DNA of 58,390 bases from Brachybacterium sp. YJGR34 (GCF_003347015.1 NZ_PNFB01000025.1:1-58390), one strand, 5' to 3'. Positions 1-9,600 are shown, counted from the stretch's first letter. Numbers and translations: made by a program. The notes: generated from the sequence alone by a model not told the origin.

Positions 1-100
1 CCTGCGGCCGGGTAGCTCAGGCTGCGCCATCGCCGGTTCGCAGGCGTGGCCACGGCCACGCCGTTCGAGTCCATCGGGCGGCTGCGCCGCCCGGACTGGC
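1..100. other. left telomere of a linear replicon
   Basis: The first 100 bases are GC-rich nested hairpins. GGC/GCC around a TGC loop lies at 20-28. A 9-bp stem lies at 43-51/54-62. An 8-bp stem closing on TGC lies at 75-82/86-93, so the 3'-ending strand would fold with a GCA loop, the hallmark of Streptomyces-type telomere hairpins. The first 28 bases match the reverse complement of the last 28 at 22 positions without gaps, bases 18-28 perfectly. The tpg and Tap-like genes in this window support a protein-capped end. That this is the true physical end is inferred. Confidence 0.8.
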
Positions 101-203
101 CGCGCTAAGTGGTCTGGTGCCGGGGCCCCTGGATTAGCTTCTGAAGTGCGTAGATGGGGCGCGGAAGCACCCTCAGGTAGGGGCGTTGCGTGGCCACTTC
201 TGT

Positions 204-259
204 AACCTCGTAGTCTCGTAATCTCGTTACTTCGTATGTTCGTAATCTCGTTGGTTCGG
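204..259 (-). repeat. octamer repeat array 1 (left subtelomere)
   Basis: Six consecutive 8-bp units in strict phase, each ending CTCGT or TTCGT on the plus strand (204-251), plus a seventh degenerate unit. On the minus strand they read ACGAGATT, ACGAACAT, ACGAAGTA, ACGAGATT, ACGAGACT, ACGAGGTT. The same family occurs at six other places in the window. It fills most of the gap between the telomere hairpins and the first gene. Confidence 0.9.
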
Positions 260-323
260 TAGCGTTTGGGGCGGGGTCTCGATAGAATGATTGGTAATTG
301 TTATCCGGAAACTGAGGCGTGTC

Positions 324-1172
324 ATGAAGGTCTACTCCGTGCAGGAGATCGCGGATCGGCTCGAGGTGAAGCCCGAGACGGTCCGGTGGTGGCGGAGCCA
401 GGATCCGGCGTTCCCGCCCGTGACTCAGGTGGGCCGGAGCTGGGGACTGACGGAGGACCGTCTGGCCGCCTGGGAGACGGTGAGGGGAGCGGATACCGCC
501 GGCCGCGCGAGTATCGGAGGCTCCCAGGGGAGCCGGCCCGTATGGACTCCGGCTCGAGTCGAGGTCCTGCTGCGCCTGGTGTCCCAGCGCAGAGGAACGC
601 CTGCACGCACGAAGAAGGACCTGGCGGCGGCGCTCAAGGTGCACCCGTCGACGGTGAGGCGCTGGCTGACGCGGAGCGGGCCCTGGAAGGGGTCTCCGGC
701 GGCGATCCCGGCCCGAAGGCTCGAGGAGCTGCTGCGGGAGATCTCGCCGGCCCCTGCGGATCGTGAGCGTGAGCAGTTCCAGGAGGACAACGCTCGCAAG
801 GCCCTGGAGCGGTTGCGAGCGCGCAGGGCGCCGTTGGCGGCCTGGCGGGAGCAGGACTGGATGTCACCTCATCGCGTGTGGGTCGAGGACCAGGTCAATG
901 GGACCTCTGTGGTCCGTCTGACGAGGGTGGGGACTCGCCGGGATCACGCTGAGGCTGGTTCCCAGAACGTGCGCTCGGTGGTCGTGAGCAACAGGTTCGA
1001 GGCCCAGCTGGTGAAGGCGGCCGTGTTGCGTGAGGTCTCTCCGTGGAGGGTGCGACTGGCCGGGATGTCTGGAGGCTCCGAGCGCTGGATCAGCGGAGCG
1101 AAGCTGCGTCCGCTCGAGGTCCTGCATGACGGGATCCGGCGGAAGGATCCCCGCGGACCGGGGAGGGAGTGA
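324..1172 (+). CDS. subtelomeric helix-turn-helix DNA-binding protein
   Basis: A 282-residue protein beginning [15 protein letters not shown], a MerR/excisionase-like helix-turn-helix (residues about 5-45, with [13 protein letters not shown] as recognition region). A second HTH-like segment lies near residues 95-125 ([19 protein letters not shown]). The C-terminal half has no family I recognise. The ATG at 324 is chosen because GAGG precedes it by six bases and the HTH starts there; an upstream in-frame start at 291 lacks a good ribosome site. It is the outermost left gene and may bind the telomere or the adjacent octamer array, but that is speculation. Confidence 0.75.
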   Translation: MKVYSVQEIADRLEVKPETVRWWRSQDPAFPPVTQVGRSWGLTEDRLAAWETVRGADTAGRASIGGSQGSRPVWTPARVEVLLRLVSQRRGTPARTKKDLAAALKVHPSTVRRWLTRSGPWKGSPAAIPARRLEELLREISPAPADREREQFQEDNARKALERLRARRAPLAAWREQDWMSPHRVWVEDQVNGTSVVRLTRVGTRRDHAEAGSQNVRSVVVSNRFEAQLVKAAVLREVSPWRVRLAGMSGGSERWISGAKLRPLEVLHDGIRRKDPRGPGRE

Positions 1173-1182
1173 GGATCAGATC

Positions 1183-2532
1183 ATGGCTACCACCGGACCG
1201 ACCTTGTACGAGATCCTCGGGGTCTCCCCGGACGCCTCTGCGAGCGAGATCAAGGCCGCCTACCGCAAGCGAGCTCGGAAGACGCACCCAGACGTTGCGG
1301 GGGCCGAGATGAACGGGCTGTTCCTCCTGATCCAACACGCGCACGAGGTGCTGTCCGATCCCGCTCAACGGGCGAAGTACGACCGCACCATGAGCGGCGG
1401 GTACGCGGCGCCGGCTGCTGAACCCGCGCCTCCCCCGGCGGATCCTCCGCCTCGAGGGTGGGTACCCGGAGAACAGGTGCCTGAGGAGCTCTACAGCGGC
1501 CCTCTGCCGCGTGAAGGGCACGATCTGAACCGGATGCCCTGGATCGATCAGTTCGACGGCGTGGAGCGCTCGAGCGTGAGGATCACCGGGGCGGGGCTAC
1601 GCCGATGGCACTGGGCTCTCATCGGCGCGGGCGCGGCTGCGGGCACGATCGTGCTCACGCAACTGGTGACGGTCACGCTGTTGCCGGTGCTGGTCGGTCT
1701 CCTGGGCGCGCTGCGAATCTGGATGACCCGCAGGTTCCCCCGGAGACTGACCGCCATTCTTGCGCTGACCACGGTGGTCCTCGCGGCTGTGAGCGTCTTC
1801 TACAGCTCGATCGGGCCCTCGAGCTGGCATGCCCCGGTGCTTGGCCTGGGAGGCATCCTCGTCCTCATCGGGGGCGTCTGGTGGGCGGTGTACGAGCTCG
1901 CGGTGCGAGAGCGCCTGCGGGTGCCGCAAAAGGACATCCCGGAGGGGTTCTACTGGGGGGAACCCGGGGAGACCCTCGCGCACGCGCAGGAGGTCTTCGG
2001 CCTGGACCGCACGATGGACGGGGTCGAGGGGGAACGGCTGACGGCCGCGGAGGTCGGCTACTTCCTGGGGTCCATCCCTGGGGTGAGGCTGGTGAACGGG
2101 CTCGCGTTCCCCGGCTCCGAGACCGCTGATATCGATCACGCGGTGCTCTGTGGCCGGCGCGTGGCCCTGATCGACTCGAAGGCGTGGAAGCCGGCCACCT
2201 ACGCCATGGTCGCGGGACAGGATGCGATCCGCGTCGGGGGTGATGAGGGGTGGAGCTACTTCCCGGCGCACATGCCGACGGCGGTGGAGAGGTACCGGGC
2301 CAGGCTCGGCGGTCGCCGTCTCGGGGCTGAGGTCCGGGGGTACATCGTGGTGCATCCGAAGTCGATCACGGAGGACCTCGAGCTGCTCAACGACCGGACC
2401 GACGGCGCGGTGCGCCTCGTGACCGCCCAGGAGCTCATCGAGGAGCTCGGGGCGTGGTTCAGTGAGGACGAGGAACAGGCCACGATGGTCGATCGCCGGC
2501 TGCTGTCCCATCTGGTGTGCAGCATCCGGTGA
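1183..2532 (+). CDS. J-domain membrane protein with C-terminal NERD nuclease-like domain
   Basis: A 449-residue protein. Residues about 6-72 are a DnaJ J-domain with the diagnostic HPD at 35-37. A Pro-rich linker follows, then about three hydrophobic segments (roughly residues 140-240). The C-terminal part (about 260-400) resembles the NERD nuclease-related domain: a GxxGE-like start, DIDHAVL near 316 and ALIDSKAW near 327, which fits the PD-(D/E)xK core. J-domains recruit Hsp70. The gene begins ten bases after the HTH gene and is followed by a membrane-protein gene, so the three probably form one operon. An anti-DNA or stress role is inferred, not shown. Confidence 0.85.
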   Translation: MATTGPTLYEILGVSPDASASEIKAAYRKRARKTHPDVAGAEMNGLFLLIQHAHEVLSDPAQRAKYDRTMSGGYAAPAAEPAPPPADPPPRGWVPGEQVPEELYSGPLPREGHDLNRMPWIDQFDGVERSSVRITGAGLRRWHWALIGAGAAAGTIVLTQLVTVTLLPVLVGLLGALRIWMTRRFPRRLTAILALTTVVLAAVSVFYSSIGPSSWHAPVLGLGGILVLIGGVWWAVYELAVRERLRVPQKDIPEGFYWGEPGETLAHAQEVFGLDRTMDGVEGERLTAAEVGYFLGSIPGVRLVNGLAFPGSETADIDHAVLCGRRVALIDSKAWKPATYAMVAGQDAIRVGGDEGWSYFPAHMPTAVERYRARLGGRRLGAEVRGYIVVHPKSITEDLELLNDRTDGAVRLVTAQELIEELGAWFSEDEEQATMVDRRLLSHLVCSIR

Positions 2533-2564
2533 GGGCGGGCGGCCTGGCACAGGAGGAGGACGGT

Positions 2565-3164
2565 ATGGCGGATGCCAAGGGGTACATGAAGGCCCTCGAC
2601 GTGAAGATCAAGATCTGGCGGTGGTTCGCTGATGTCGCGGTGTTCCTCGCGTGCTCGGCCTCGCTGGTGACGACGGTGCCGTTCGCGCTGTTCCCGGATG
2701 CGATGTTCAGCGAGGGGCAGATCAAGCCGGAGGACGGAGCCCGCACGATGGCGTGGATCATGCTCATCGTGACGGTCGTGTTGATCGTGGTCATCCTGAG
2801 GCAGCGGTTCCAGTTCACCAGGGAGTCGTTGCGATCCGAGCAGAAGGTCGAGCTCTGGGGCGGTGCCGCAGGGCTGTTCATCCTGTTCACGATGGGGAAC
2901 CACGTGACGGACGATGCGAGGAATGGCCTCATGGGAGCTCTGGGCCTGATCCTCTTCCTCGCCGCCGCCGTGCTGCTCGAACCGTTGGCCCTCGAGCTCA
3001 ACGAACGCGCGGAGTCTGAGAAGGACGATCGCGAGGAGGCGAAGCACCGGGAGCTACTCGCTGCACTCTCAGCGGGGAAGGAATCTCCCGCGCCGGCTCC
3101 CGCTCCGGGTGCAGCGAGGAGGGGCCGGCGGCTCTTCGGTACTCGTCTGGGCCGACGGAGCTAG
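2565..3164 (+). CDS. membrane protein of unknown function
   Basis: 199 residues starting MADAKGYMKALDVKIK, with a strong AGGAGG ribosome site 8-10 bases ahead of ATG 2565. Four hydrophobic segments are visible (about 22-45, 65-85, 103-115, 123-145). A charged region follows and the tail is Ala/Pro/Arg-rich. It is the last gene of the left subtelomeric operon with the HTH and J-domain/NERD genes. Its final bases run into the tpg remnant (3161-3245), so its 3' end may have been set by the rearrangement that created the island. No family recognised. Confidence 0.7.
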   Translation: MADAKGYMKALDVKIKIWRWFADVAVFLACSASLVTTVPFALFPDAMFSEGQIKPEDGARTMAWIMLIVTVVLIVVILRQRFQFTRESLRSEQKVELWGGAAGLFILFTMGNHVTDDARNGLMGALGLILFLAAAVLLEPLALELNERAESEKDDREEAKHRELLAALSAGKESPAPAPAPGAARRGRRLFGTRLGRRS

Positions 3165-3245
3165 TCGAGCTTGATGCGGCCGATGTTCTAGAGCGTCCAG
3201 TCGGGGACGTAGTTCGCGGAGTGGTGCTGCTCGAGCAAGTCGGTT
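3161..3245 (-). pseudogene. remnant of the tpg 3' end
   Basis: About 85 bases closely match the last codons of the intact tpg (6077-6163). The same reading frame encodes the same ending (HHSANYVP-W-T--NI--IKL) with a few substitutions and an in-frame TAG replacing a Glu codon. It is therefore a non-functional copy. The two tpg 3' ends form direct repeats that bracket the P450/RiPP island. Confidence 0.85.
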
Positions 3246-3285
3246 GCGAATCTTTCGGCATCAATCTGAACGGGGAGAATTAAAC

Positions 3286-4395
3286 TCATCGATGCGGTTC
3301 TTCATGCAACGTCATGAGGCCGAGTGGTGGGGCTAATAGGGTGCCAACCAGAGGCGTCGAGAAGGGTGCACGAATAAACGATACGCGATACCTGGTGTCT
3401 AGTTGCTTCTGGAAGTCAACGAGAGCCTCTATTGCGTCCCTCTGTGCGGGACAGCTGCGAGCGCCTTTACCAAAGGTTAAATCATTCTTCTTGGCCTCTC
3501 CTGCTTCCCATCTTGACGGGATGAATGTCTCTGCGTCGCGCCATACCGATTGATCCCTGTTGGCCGATCTCACGTTGATAATTAACTCATGTTCTGGCGG
3601 GAACGACAGGTCCCCAAGGGAGGCTCCTTGGGAGGTAGTGCGGGTTAGCCGGCAAGCGGGCGAGGCTAGTCGAAGTGTTTCACGGACTCGATTCTCAGCA
3701 CGAGAGCGGCCCTCAACTTTGGCTTTTTTGCTGGCCTGGATGAGTATCCATTCGAGCGCCGCGCCCGTAAATCCGACGGTCGAAAGAGTCAAGCGCTGGA
3801 GCAGCTCCGCCGCCCCGATTCGCGAGGGGGCGACAGTGAGGGCTATGTCAAGCATGTCAGAAACCGGCTCACGAACGTCAGCCTCCTGGATCGCGGTTGC
3901 GATGTTCTGGCGAAGTTCAGGGAGAGTCGCATAGTGGCGAAAGGATCTCCGGCGAACATCGTCTGGTATAACGGAAAACCGTACATAATTCGAGACGGCG
4001 TCTTGTATGCACTTGGGGCGATCCCGGAGGATTGCTTGAGCAAAGTAAGTCAGAATCATTCTCTGACCTATTGATCGTGTAGAAAAAGTGCGGCCCGAGT
4101 ATGTTGAAAGTATTTGCTGTGCGCGCCCCGCACGGTCGACAGAGGTCTGATGGAGTAGCCCCCGCAGTGCGGCGCTTCCTTGCCGAACGGCCTCCGCGGG
4201 AAGGTGGGACTGTCCCAGTCGGAAGAACCCAGATTCATGCTCAAGCTGGAACGCTTTTGAAGTAAGTAGCTCTGAGACGCTCTTGTGCCTGGCGACCACG
4301 CTGTGTCGTGCATCGACGCTCATGTCATCTGTCCAGCGGTAGAGCGCATACGGATTAAACGCGTGGGTGGCTATCCAGTTTGAAAAGAAGGACAT
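3286..4395 (-). CDS. cytochrome P450, likely RiPP-modifying
   Basis: About 369 residues from ATG 4395; an in-frame TTG at 4404 is an alternative start. The heme-binding loop FGKGARSCPAQ places the axial Cys near residue 315, and the K-helix ExxR is present as ETLR. The I-helix (TVGFTGAALEWIL) lacks the usual acid-threonine pair, suggesting atypical oxygen activation such as phenol or indole coupling. It is shorter than common bacterial P450s. It lies downstream of a 25-residue peptide gene and an MFS exporter on the same strand, the arrangement of P450-macrocyclised RiPP clusters (biarylitide or cittilin type). Redox partners are not encoded nearby. P450 identity is secure; the peptide substrate is inferred from context. 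Confidence 0.88.
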   Translation of the reverse strand: MSFFSNWIATHAFNPYALYRWTDDMSVDARHSVVARHKSVSELLTSKAFQLEHESGFFRLGQSHLPAEAVRQGSAALRGLLHQTSVDRAGRAQQILSTYSGRTFSTRSIGQRMILTYFAQAILRDRPKCIQDAVSNYVRFSVIPDDVRRRSFRHYATLPELRQNIATAIQEADVREPVSDMLDIALTVAPSRIGAAELLQRLTLSTVGFTGAALEWILIQASKKAKVEGRSRAENRVRETLRLASPACRLTRTTSQGASLGDLSFPPEHELIINVRSANRDQSVWRDAETFIPSRWEAGEAKKNDLTFGKGARSCPAQRDAIEALVDFQKQLDTRYRVSFIRAPFSTPLVGTLLAPPLGLMTLHEEPHR

Positions 4396-4415
4396 GGTTC
4401 CCAACTCATAATACT

Positions 4416-4442
4416 GGGGCGCAGCCTCGTAGGCTGCGCCCC
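4416..4442 (-). terminator. hairpin between peptide and P450 genes (attenuator candidate)
   Basis: A perfect 12-bp stem (4416-4427/4431-4442) with a 3-base loop lies 18 bases after the peptide stop and just before the P450 start. No T-run follows, so it probably gives partial termination or protects the upstream mRNA. This would make more peptide than enzyme, a common RiPP design. Confidence 0.7.
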
Positions 4443-4460
4443 AGGGGTTTGCTCAGAAGG

Positions 4461-4538
4461 TCACTGAGGTCCGCCGTACTGGTTCTTGTAAGCGGCGGCG
4501 GCGAACGCGCGGGCGACCTGGCTCTTCAGAAGCTTCAT
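4461..4538 (-). CDS. 25-residue candidate RiPP precursor peptide
   Basis: A short gene with a near-ideal ribosome site (GGAGG, seven bases before ATG 4538). The peptide begins MKLLKSQVAR, continues AFAAAA and ends YKNQYGGPQ. The basic-hydrophobic helical N-terminus looks like a leader. The C-terminal tail carries Tyr17 and Tyr21 (YxxxY), plausible partners for P450-made biaryl or aryl-ether crosslinking. It sits between an MFS exporter gene and a P450 gene on the same strand, with a hairpin after it. Known P450 RiPPs such as the biarylitides use a three-residue aromatic motif; this spacing differs. No leader peptidase gene is present. The gene is well supported by its ribosome site and context; the product is a prediction. 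Confidence 0.75.
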   Translation of the reverse strand: MKLLKSQVARAFAAAAYKNQYGGPQ

Positions 4539-4630
4539 GACTACCTCCATTGGTGATGGCAGGGACCTCCCCTGCTGCGAGCGAACCTAGCAGAGGAGGG
4601 TGCCCCATGTCACATCCGTGGACTGGGCCT

Positions 4631-5929
4631 CTACAGCGGGGTTCGCGATGGCGATGCGGGGTCGACCTCCGGGGATGTCTCGGAACGCTTGGAGGTCATG
4701 GCCAGGAACATTATCGCGGCCACGATTGTGAGCGTTGGCCACACGAGAAGCGGGACGGCCAGTCCTACAGTGTCTGCGAGAGCTCCAGCACCTAGAGCAG
4801 CCAAAGGGACGCTACCCATGGTGATCATGCGCCGTGCGGCGGCGGCGCGACCTAGAGACTCCTCTCTGACCGCCTGGGCCGCATAGGTAGTGCCGGCAAT
4901 ATTGGTGATAGTCAGCGTTATCGACCACAGGACGCTAAAGGCACCCATTGTGAAGTAGGCGACAGGCGGCACCATCAGGGAGACCAGAGGGAGTGTCGCC
5001 ACACCGGACTGAACTATTGCGCCAATAACAAAAAGACGTCTTGTTGTGATCCGACTAGTCACTCTGGGGGCAATTACGGTCGCAAGAATCCCCGAGAATG
5101 CTGCCAGCGTTCCTAGGAGGCCAAAGTAGATCTTCCCCAGGTCTAGCTCGCGTAGTACCAGGATCGGCTCTAGAGAGTCTCCCATGGCAAGGCCTATGTT
5201 TCCTGCCGCGACTAGTAGTGTTGTTCCTAGTAGAAAGCGGTCATTCTTTAGGATTACAAATCCGTGATTAAGTTGAGTTCGCAGTGGGGGCTTCGCTATC
5301 CGTTTCTCGCCGGATTGTGAGTCTGTGGCTTCCGGCGCTTCAACTGCGCGGGGGATCGCGAGGAGCCGAACAGCAGCAATGGCGGAGATGCCCAGGAGGG
5401 CTACGGCGAGCCCGAGCGCGTACGCGCTGCCAGAGGCTGCTGCGAGTATGCCTGCCAGCGCGGGCGCAATGATCCCGGCGATGCGGTCTGCGGCAGCCAT
5501 GCTAGACACGAAGGATGTGATTTCACGTTTTCCTGTGGCGATCCGAGGGACCAGTGCGGTTTGTGCATTCTCGGACGCGAGTGTCGTGATGCCGATGATG
5601 GTCACCAGCATGAATGTCGTGATTGTTTCTAGTAGGCCCGTGGCGTATAGAGCGAACGTAGCACCAGTGGCGGCGACCTTAACGAGCAGAGATACCACAA
5701 TAATGCGGCTCGCCCCCCAAGAATCAACAATGATTCCTATGGGGACCGCAAGGAGTAGGAAGGGTAGTGATCCAAGCGCGTTAAGTAGGCCAACTTGAGT
5801 TGCGCTGAATCCGAGAGATGTTACGACGATGATTGCGATTATCGTGTCGTAGAGCTGGTATCCGGCAGCGTCGCTAGCGTTCGATACGAGTGCGCGACGG
5901 AGAAGGTGGGGATGCTTGATGCTTGTCAA
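4631..5929 (-). CDS. MFS transporter, probable peptide exporter
   Basis: 432 residues from TTG 5929, which has AGGA seven bases upstream. A longer in-frame GTG at 6052 lacks a ribosome site and adds a Cys-rich stretch that does not look like an MFS N-terminus. About twelve hydrophobic segments are visible, and the motif-A loop is present (G-I-I-V-D-x-W-G-x-S-R, after the second segment). It lies upstream of the 25-residue peptide gene on the same strand, about 90 bases away, so export or self-resistance for the modified peptide is the natural role. Codon use is A/T-richer than the plasmid backbone. Confidence 0.85.
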   Translation of the reverse strand: MTSIKHPHLLRRALVSNASDAAGYQLYDTIIAIIVVTSLGFSATQVGLLNALGSLPFLLLAVPIGIIVDSWGASRIIVVSLLVKVAATGATFALYATGLLETITTFMLVTIIGITTLASENAQTALVPRIATGKREITSFVSSMAAADRIAGIIAPALAGILAAASGSAYALGLAVALLGISAIAAVRLLAIPRAVEAPEATDSQSGEKRIAKPPLRTQLNHGFVILKNDRFLLGTTLLVAAGNIGLAMGDSLEPILVLRELDLGKIYFGLLGTLAAFSGILATVIAPRVTSRITTRRLFVIGAIVQSGVATLPLVSLMVPPVAYFTMGAFSVLWSITLTITNIAGTTYAAQAVREESLGRAAAARRMITMGSVPLAALGAGALADTVGLAVPLLVWPTLTIVAAIMFLAMTSKRSETSPEVDPASPSRTPL

Positions 5930-6076
5930 GGTGCTTCCTATTGGCGGAAAGGGTAGAAGTGCGCATGCTTCGCAAGCGCCCGGCGAAGAGCTCCAGGCAA
6001 CTGCGAGCGGCGACTTAGCGAAGCACCTTGATCGTGTAGAACATCCCTCCACGGTAGCGGAAGAGGTCGGAAGCCT

Positions 6077-6625
6077 CTACTCAAGCTTGATGTGGTCGAT
6101 GTTCTCGAACGTCCAGCCGGGGACGTAGTTCGCGGAGTGGTGCTGCTGGAGCCAGTCGGTGACGGCGCTGTCGCCGCCTCGCTCGTAGGCGTCGAACATC
6201 GCGTCGACGTCGCCGCCGGAGAGCTCGATGCTGACGGTGCGGACGCGTGAGTAGCCCTTCCCGCCGCCCTCGGGTCCCTGGAGGCCGTGGGTGGTGAGCT
6301 TGGTGCTCTTGCGGCCCGCGAACCGCTGACGGGACTGGTCCAGGGAGGCCTTGCGGCCCTTCTTCGTGCTCACGGCCTGGCGGGCCTTGACGCGCAGGTT
6401 GGACAGGTGATCGCTGCGGGGGGCGTTGCGCTGCTTGCGGTCCTCCCCCGCGATCCAGCGCTGGACGCTGCGCTGGGAGACCCCGAGGGACTCGGCGGCG
6501 GCCCTGGTGTTCGGGCCGCCCCTCTTGGTGGTGCCGAACGCGCCGATGATCATGTCGCGGACGCTGCCGCCGGTGGGTGAGCCCGGGCGGCCGGTGAGGC
6601 CCTGGAAGATGGACAGGTTAGGCAT
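6077..6625 (-). CDS. tpg: Tpg-like telomere terminal protein
   Basis: 182 residues, matching the usual 180-190 of Streptomyces Tpg proteins. The order is the same: an N-terminal HTH (residues about 40-62, TRAAAESLGVSQRSVQRW), a basic middle, and an acidic/aromatic C-terminal end (WTFENIDHIKLE). Tpg is covalently attached to telomere 5' ends and primes end patching. Start ATG 6625 follows GGAG and lies six bases after the stop of the Tap-like gene, giving the tap-tpg order known in Streptomyces and in pAL1. The 3' end is duplicated at 3161-3245. Which residue carries the DNA link cannot be told here. Confidence 0.85.
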   Translation of the reverse strand: MPNLSIFQGLTGRPGSPTGGSVRDMIIGAFGTTKRGGPNTRAAAESLGVSQRSVQRWIAGEDRKQRNAPRSDHLSNLRVKARQAVSTKKGRKASLDQSRQRFAGRKSTKLTTHGLQGPEGGGKGYSRVRTVSIELSGGDVDAMFDAYERGGDSAVTDWLQQHHSANYVPGWTFENIDHIKLE

Positions 6626-6631
6626 GCTCGG

Positions 6632-9600
6632 TCACTCCTTCGTGGGGTCCCAGTCGGCGGGGTCGATCAGGCTCGCCTTGCCGCGCCAGTCGCGTCCGGT
6701 GAGGAACTCGAGATGGTCGGCGAGCTGCGCTGATCCCTCGTGCTTGTACTGGCCGAAGCCGCGGCCGAGCTTGGAGGGGTCGCCGGGCCAGGAGGCGATC
6801 GGGTCGGGGTTGGCCGAGAGGTAGCAGATCGTGTCGGTGCCGATCGCGATCGGCCAGATCCCGCTGTCGAGGCCGTTCTTCTCGACCGTGCGCAGGATGT
6901 TCGCCCTGGACTTGGCGATGATGTGGTGCCGGCGCTCGGGGGCGAAGCCCTGCTTGCCCTGCATCCACGACGCGGAGCCCATCATGCCGATCATGCGGGT
7001 GTAGACCGCCTTGAGGGCGTCGAGGGCGTGCTCGGTGGTGGTGAGATCGATGATGCCGGCCTCGTCGGTGGGGTGCGCGAGTCGGTCGAGCCTCTGGAGC
7101 AGGGCGGTGCGGCCGTTCTTGATCTGCTCGTAGAACGGCTGGAGGACGCGGCCGTGCTCGGGCCAGGTGTAGGCCTCGTGGATCTCGGGGCCGTAGCCCT
7201 GGGCCTGGGCGAGCTCGAGGGTGGGGGTGGTGACCCAGATCGGGTGATCGGGGGCCTTCGTACCGCCGGGTGCCAGGGGGTTGGGGAGCCTCCAGTCGCC
7301 GTTCTCGGGGACGTCGATCAGCCAGTACCCGGGCAGGCGCTTATCGAAGGGCCGGCCGTCGGGGTGGTGGACCGGCTCGCCGATGCTGAGCTCGAGGGAC
7401 GCGGCGCCGGCCATGTAGGAGCCGCCGCGGTCGTAGGCGTGCAGGTAGGGCAGCTGGCGCTCCTGCTCGTCGGGGACGCGGGACCAGTCGAGGTCACGCT
7501 CGGTGTTCGAGGCCTCGGCGGGCGGGACCGGGGCGTAGGGGGCGAAGAGCTCCTTGACGCGGCGGTGCTCGCGCTGGCCGGTCGAGGTGGTCACGTCCAT
7601 GCCCTTGCGACGCAGCTTGATCGCGAGGTCGATCCCGGTCTGGCCCGGGTGCATGTACAGCGGGATCCCGACAGCCGTGGCAGCGTCGCGGATCCGCTCG
7701 ACGAGCTCCTGGGGGCTCGGGTCGTCGCCGATCATCGGGTAGTCCTCGGGCAGCGCGCTCATGATGACGAGCATCGCGATCGGGGCGTCCTGGTCGCTGC
7801 GGAAGATGCGGGTCCAGTTGCTCAGCGCGGTGCCCTTGCCGCCGACGCGGTAGCCGTGGCGCTCGGCGCGGGTGATCAGCTCGTGACCGGTGGTGAGCTG
7901 GGAGAGCTTGGAGCGGACCTCGGAGGGGTCGTCGCCGAGCTGGTCGACGGGCAGGCCGAGCTTGAGGGCCGCGGCGTGGGTGATCCACAGCTGACCGACC
8001 TCGCGCAGGTCGCCCTTGGAGTGGCCGATGCCGAGGGCGGGGAGGAGCTCGGCGAGCTGTCCGACGTGCGTGAGCTCGGGCCAGGCGTGGCGCTTCCCGT
8101 CGGGGGTGTAGATCGTGTCGACGTCGAGCACGGCAGCCGGCCCGATCAGGGTACTGGGGGCCTCCTGGGTGCGGACGACATGGAAAGGACGTTCCTGGGT
8201 CTGCGGCTGCTCAGCCGGGACCTGCGCAGGAGCCGGGGGCTGGGTGGCCGGCTGCGCGTCGCGCTGAGGGGCCAGCGCCACCGCGCCCTGTGCCTGCGCG
8301 GTGGCGGCCGGGGCGGTCGCTGCGGGCTGCTGCTGCGCGGGAGCCGGCGAGGGGCTGGCGGGGGTGGTGCTGCGGCGCGTCAGGGGCGTGGGGCCCGTGG
8401 GGGCGCGCTTGCCGAACAGGCGGGGGTCGCCGCCCTCGTCATCATCGGGGAACAGCTGCCCGAAGGGGATGACGAGCACGCGGGCCCTGGCTCCGATGCA
8501 GGGCAGGTTGCGGGTCTTGGTCATCTTCGGGGCCTTGCCGGGCTGCGCGGCATCGGTGACGAGGATCCCCTCGTCGTACAGGGCGCGCTTGGCGGTGGCT
8601 TCGTCGAGCTCGATCTGAACGTCCATGGCGGTGCGAGCCTGCGCGAGGACGTGCGGCAGGGCCCGGGGCTCGAGGTAGATCTCGGGGCCGTTCTCGCTGT
8701 CGGGGTTGATCCATCCCAGCGGGATCCCGCGGGCCTCGACACGCTCGGATGCAGCTCCGCCCTGGCGCTTCCAGCCCAGGCGAGCAGCCAGGGGGAAGGA
8801 GGGGGCGGCGCCGTCCTGGACGTGGCTGAGGTAGGCGATGCCGGAGTGCAGGGCGTACTGGAGCATCTCGCGGACGCGGCCGCCGGTGGAGGTGGGGATG
8901 TCGGGGTCGACGGTGGCCTGCCAGGCCTCGAAGAGGCTCTCGTTCAGGGAGGTCATCCAGTCCTGTGCGCTGTCGTCGTCGAGCACGCCGACGTCGCGGA
9001 GGAACTCCAGGAAGATCTTGAAGCCGACCCACATCTGCGTGATGGCGGCGCCGGGGCGTTCGTCGGCGACACCGCGGGTGAGGTAGTGCTGGCGCAGGCG
9101 GTGGAGCTCCTCGTCGGCGTCGAGGTTGGCCTGCTCGCGCACGAGCTGGGGGTCGTTCTTGGCGAGCCAGTGGATGAAGCTGCTCATCAGGAGCGTCCGC
9201 TGGAATCGCGGATCGGCCTTGGACTGCTGCTTCATGAGGTCCACGGAGATGTCGCCGGCGCGCAGCGGGAGGGGGAAGGTGCGCTGCTGGCCGCTGCCCG
9301 CCTCCGGGGCGAACTCGGAGGTGAACAGGCCCGAGGCGTTGGGGCGGGCGCCGGGGTTGACGTCGTTGCCGTCGCGGGTCGCGCGGGAGCGGCCGATGCG
9401 CTCGGCGATCATGCGCGCGTTCTCCTTCAAGGCGCGCTGCGCGTAGGCGATGCCGCGGTCGGGGGCGGCGTCATCTGCCCACCAGACGCAGTCCTTCGCG
9501 CGGGACATCCCGATGCGGGCGGCGTTGGAGGTGTCGCCGGTGCCGGCGAGGCTCATGCAGGGCTTGTTGCGCTCCCAGGTCTCGCCGAAGAAGCTCATCG

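Larger units (their letters stand above)
3246..6076 (-). mobile_element. low-GC P450/peptide/exporter island inserted beside tpg
   Basis: This block holds three minus-strand genes (MFS, 25-residue peptide, P450) in DNA visibly richer in A and T than both flanks, with different codon use. It is bounded on the right by the intact tpg 3' end and on the left by a decayed copy of that 3' end. This geometry is typical of insertion at, or recombination through, a gene 3' end that regenerates the gene. No integrase or transposase is present, so the mechanism is unknown. Confidence 0.65.

Noticed and set aside
3..75. tRNA-like motifs at the left end (GGTAGCTCAG and GTTCGAGTCC at roughly tRNA spacing)
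   Set aside because: The acceptor and T-stem strands do not pair, and the region is better explained by telomere hairpins.
5994..6052. Nine-codon frame MFYTIKVLR and a GTG start 41 codons ahead of the MFS
   Set aside because: The short frame has its GGAGG directly abutting the ATG, and the GTG lacks a ribosome site; TTG 5929 with AGGA is the better MFS start. A second precursor peptide here is not supported.
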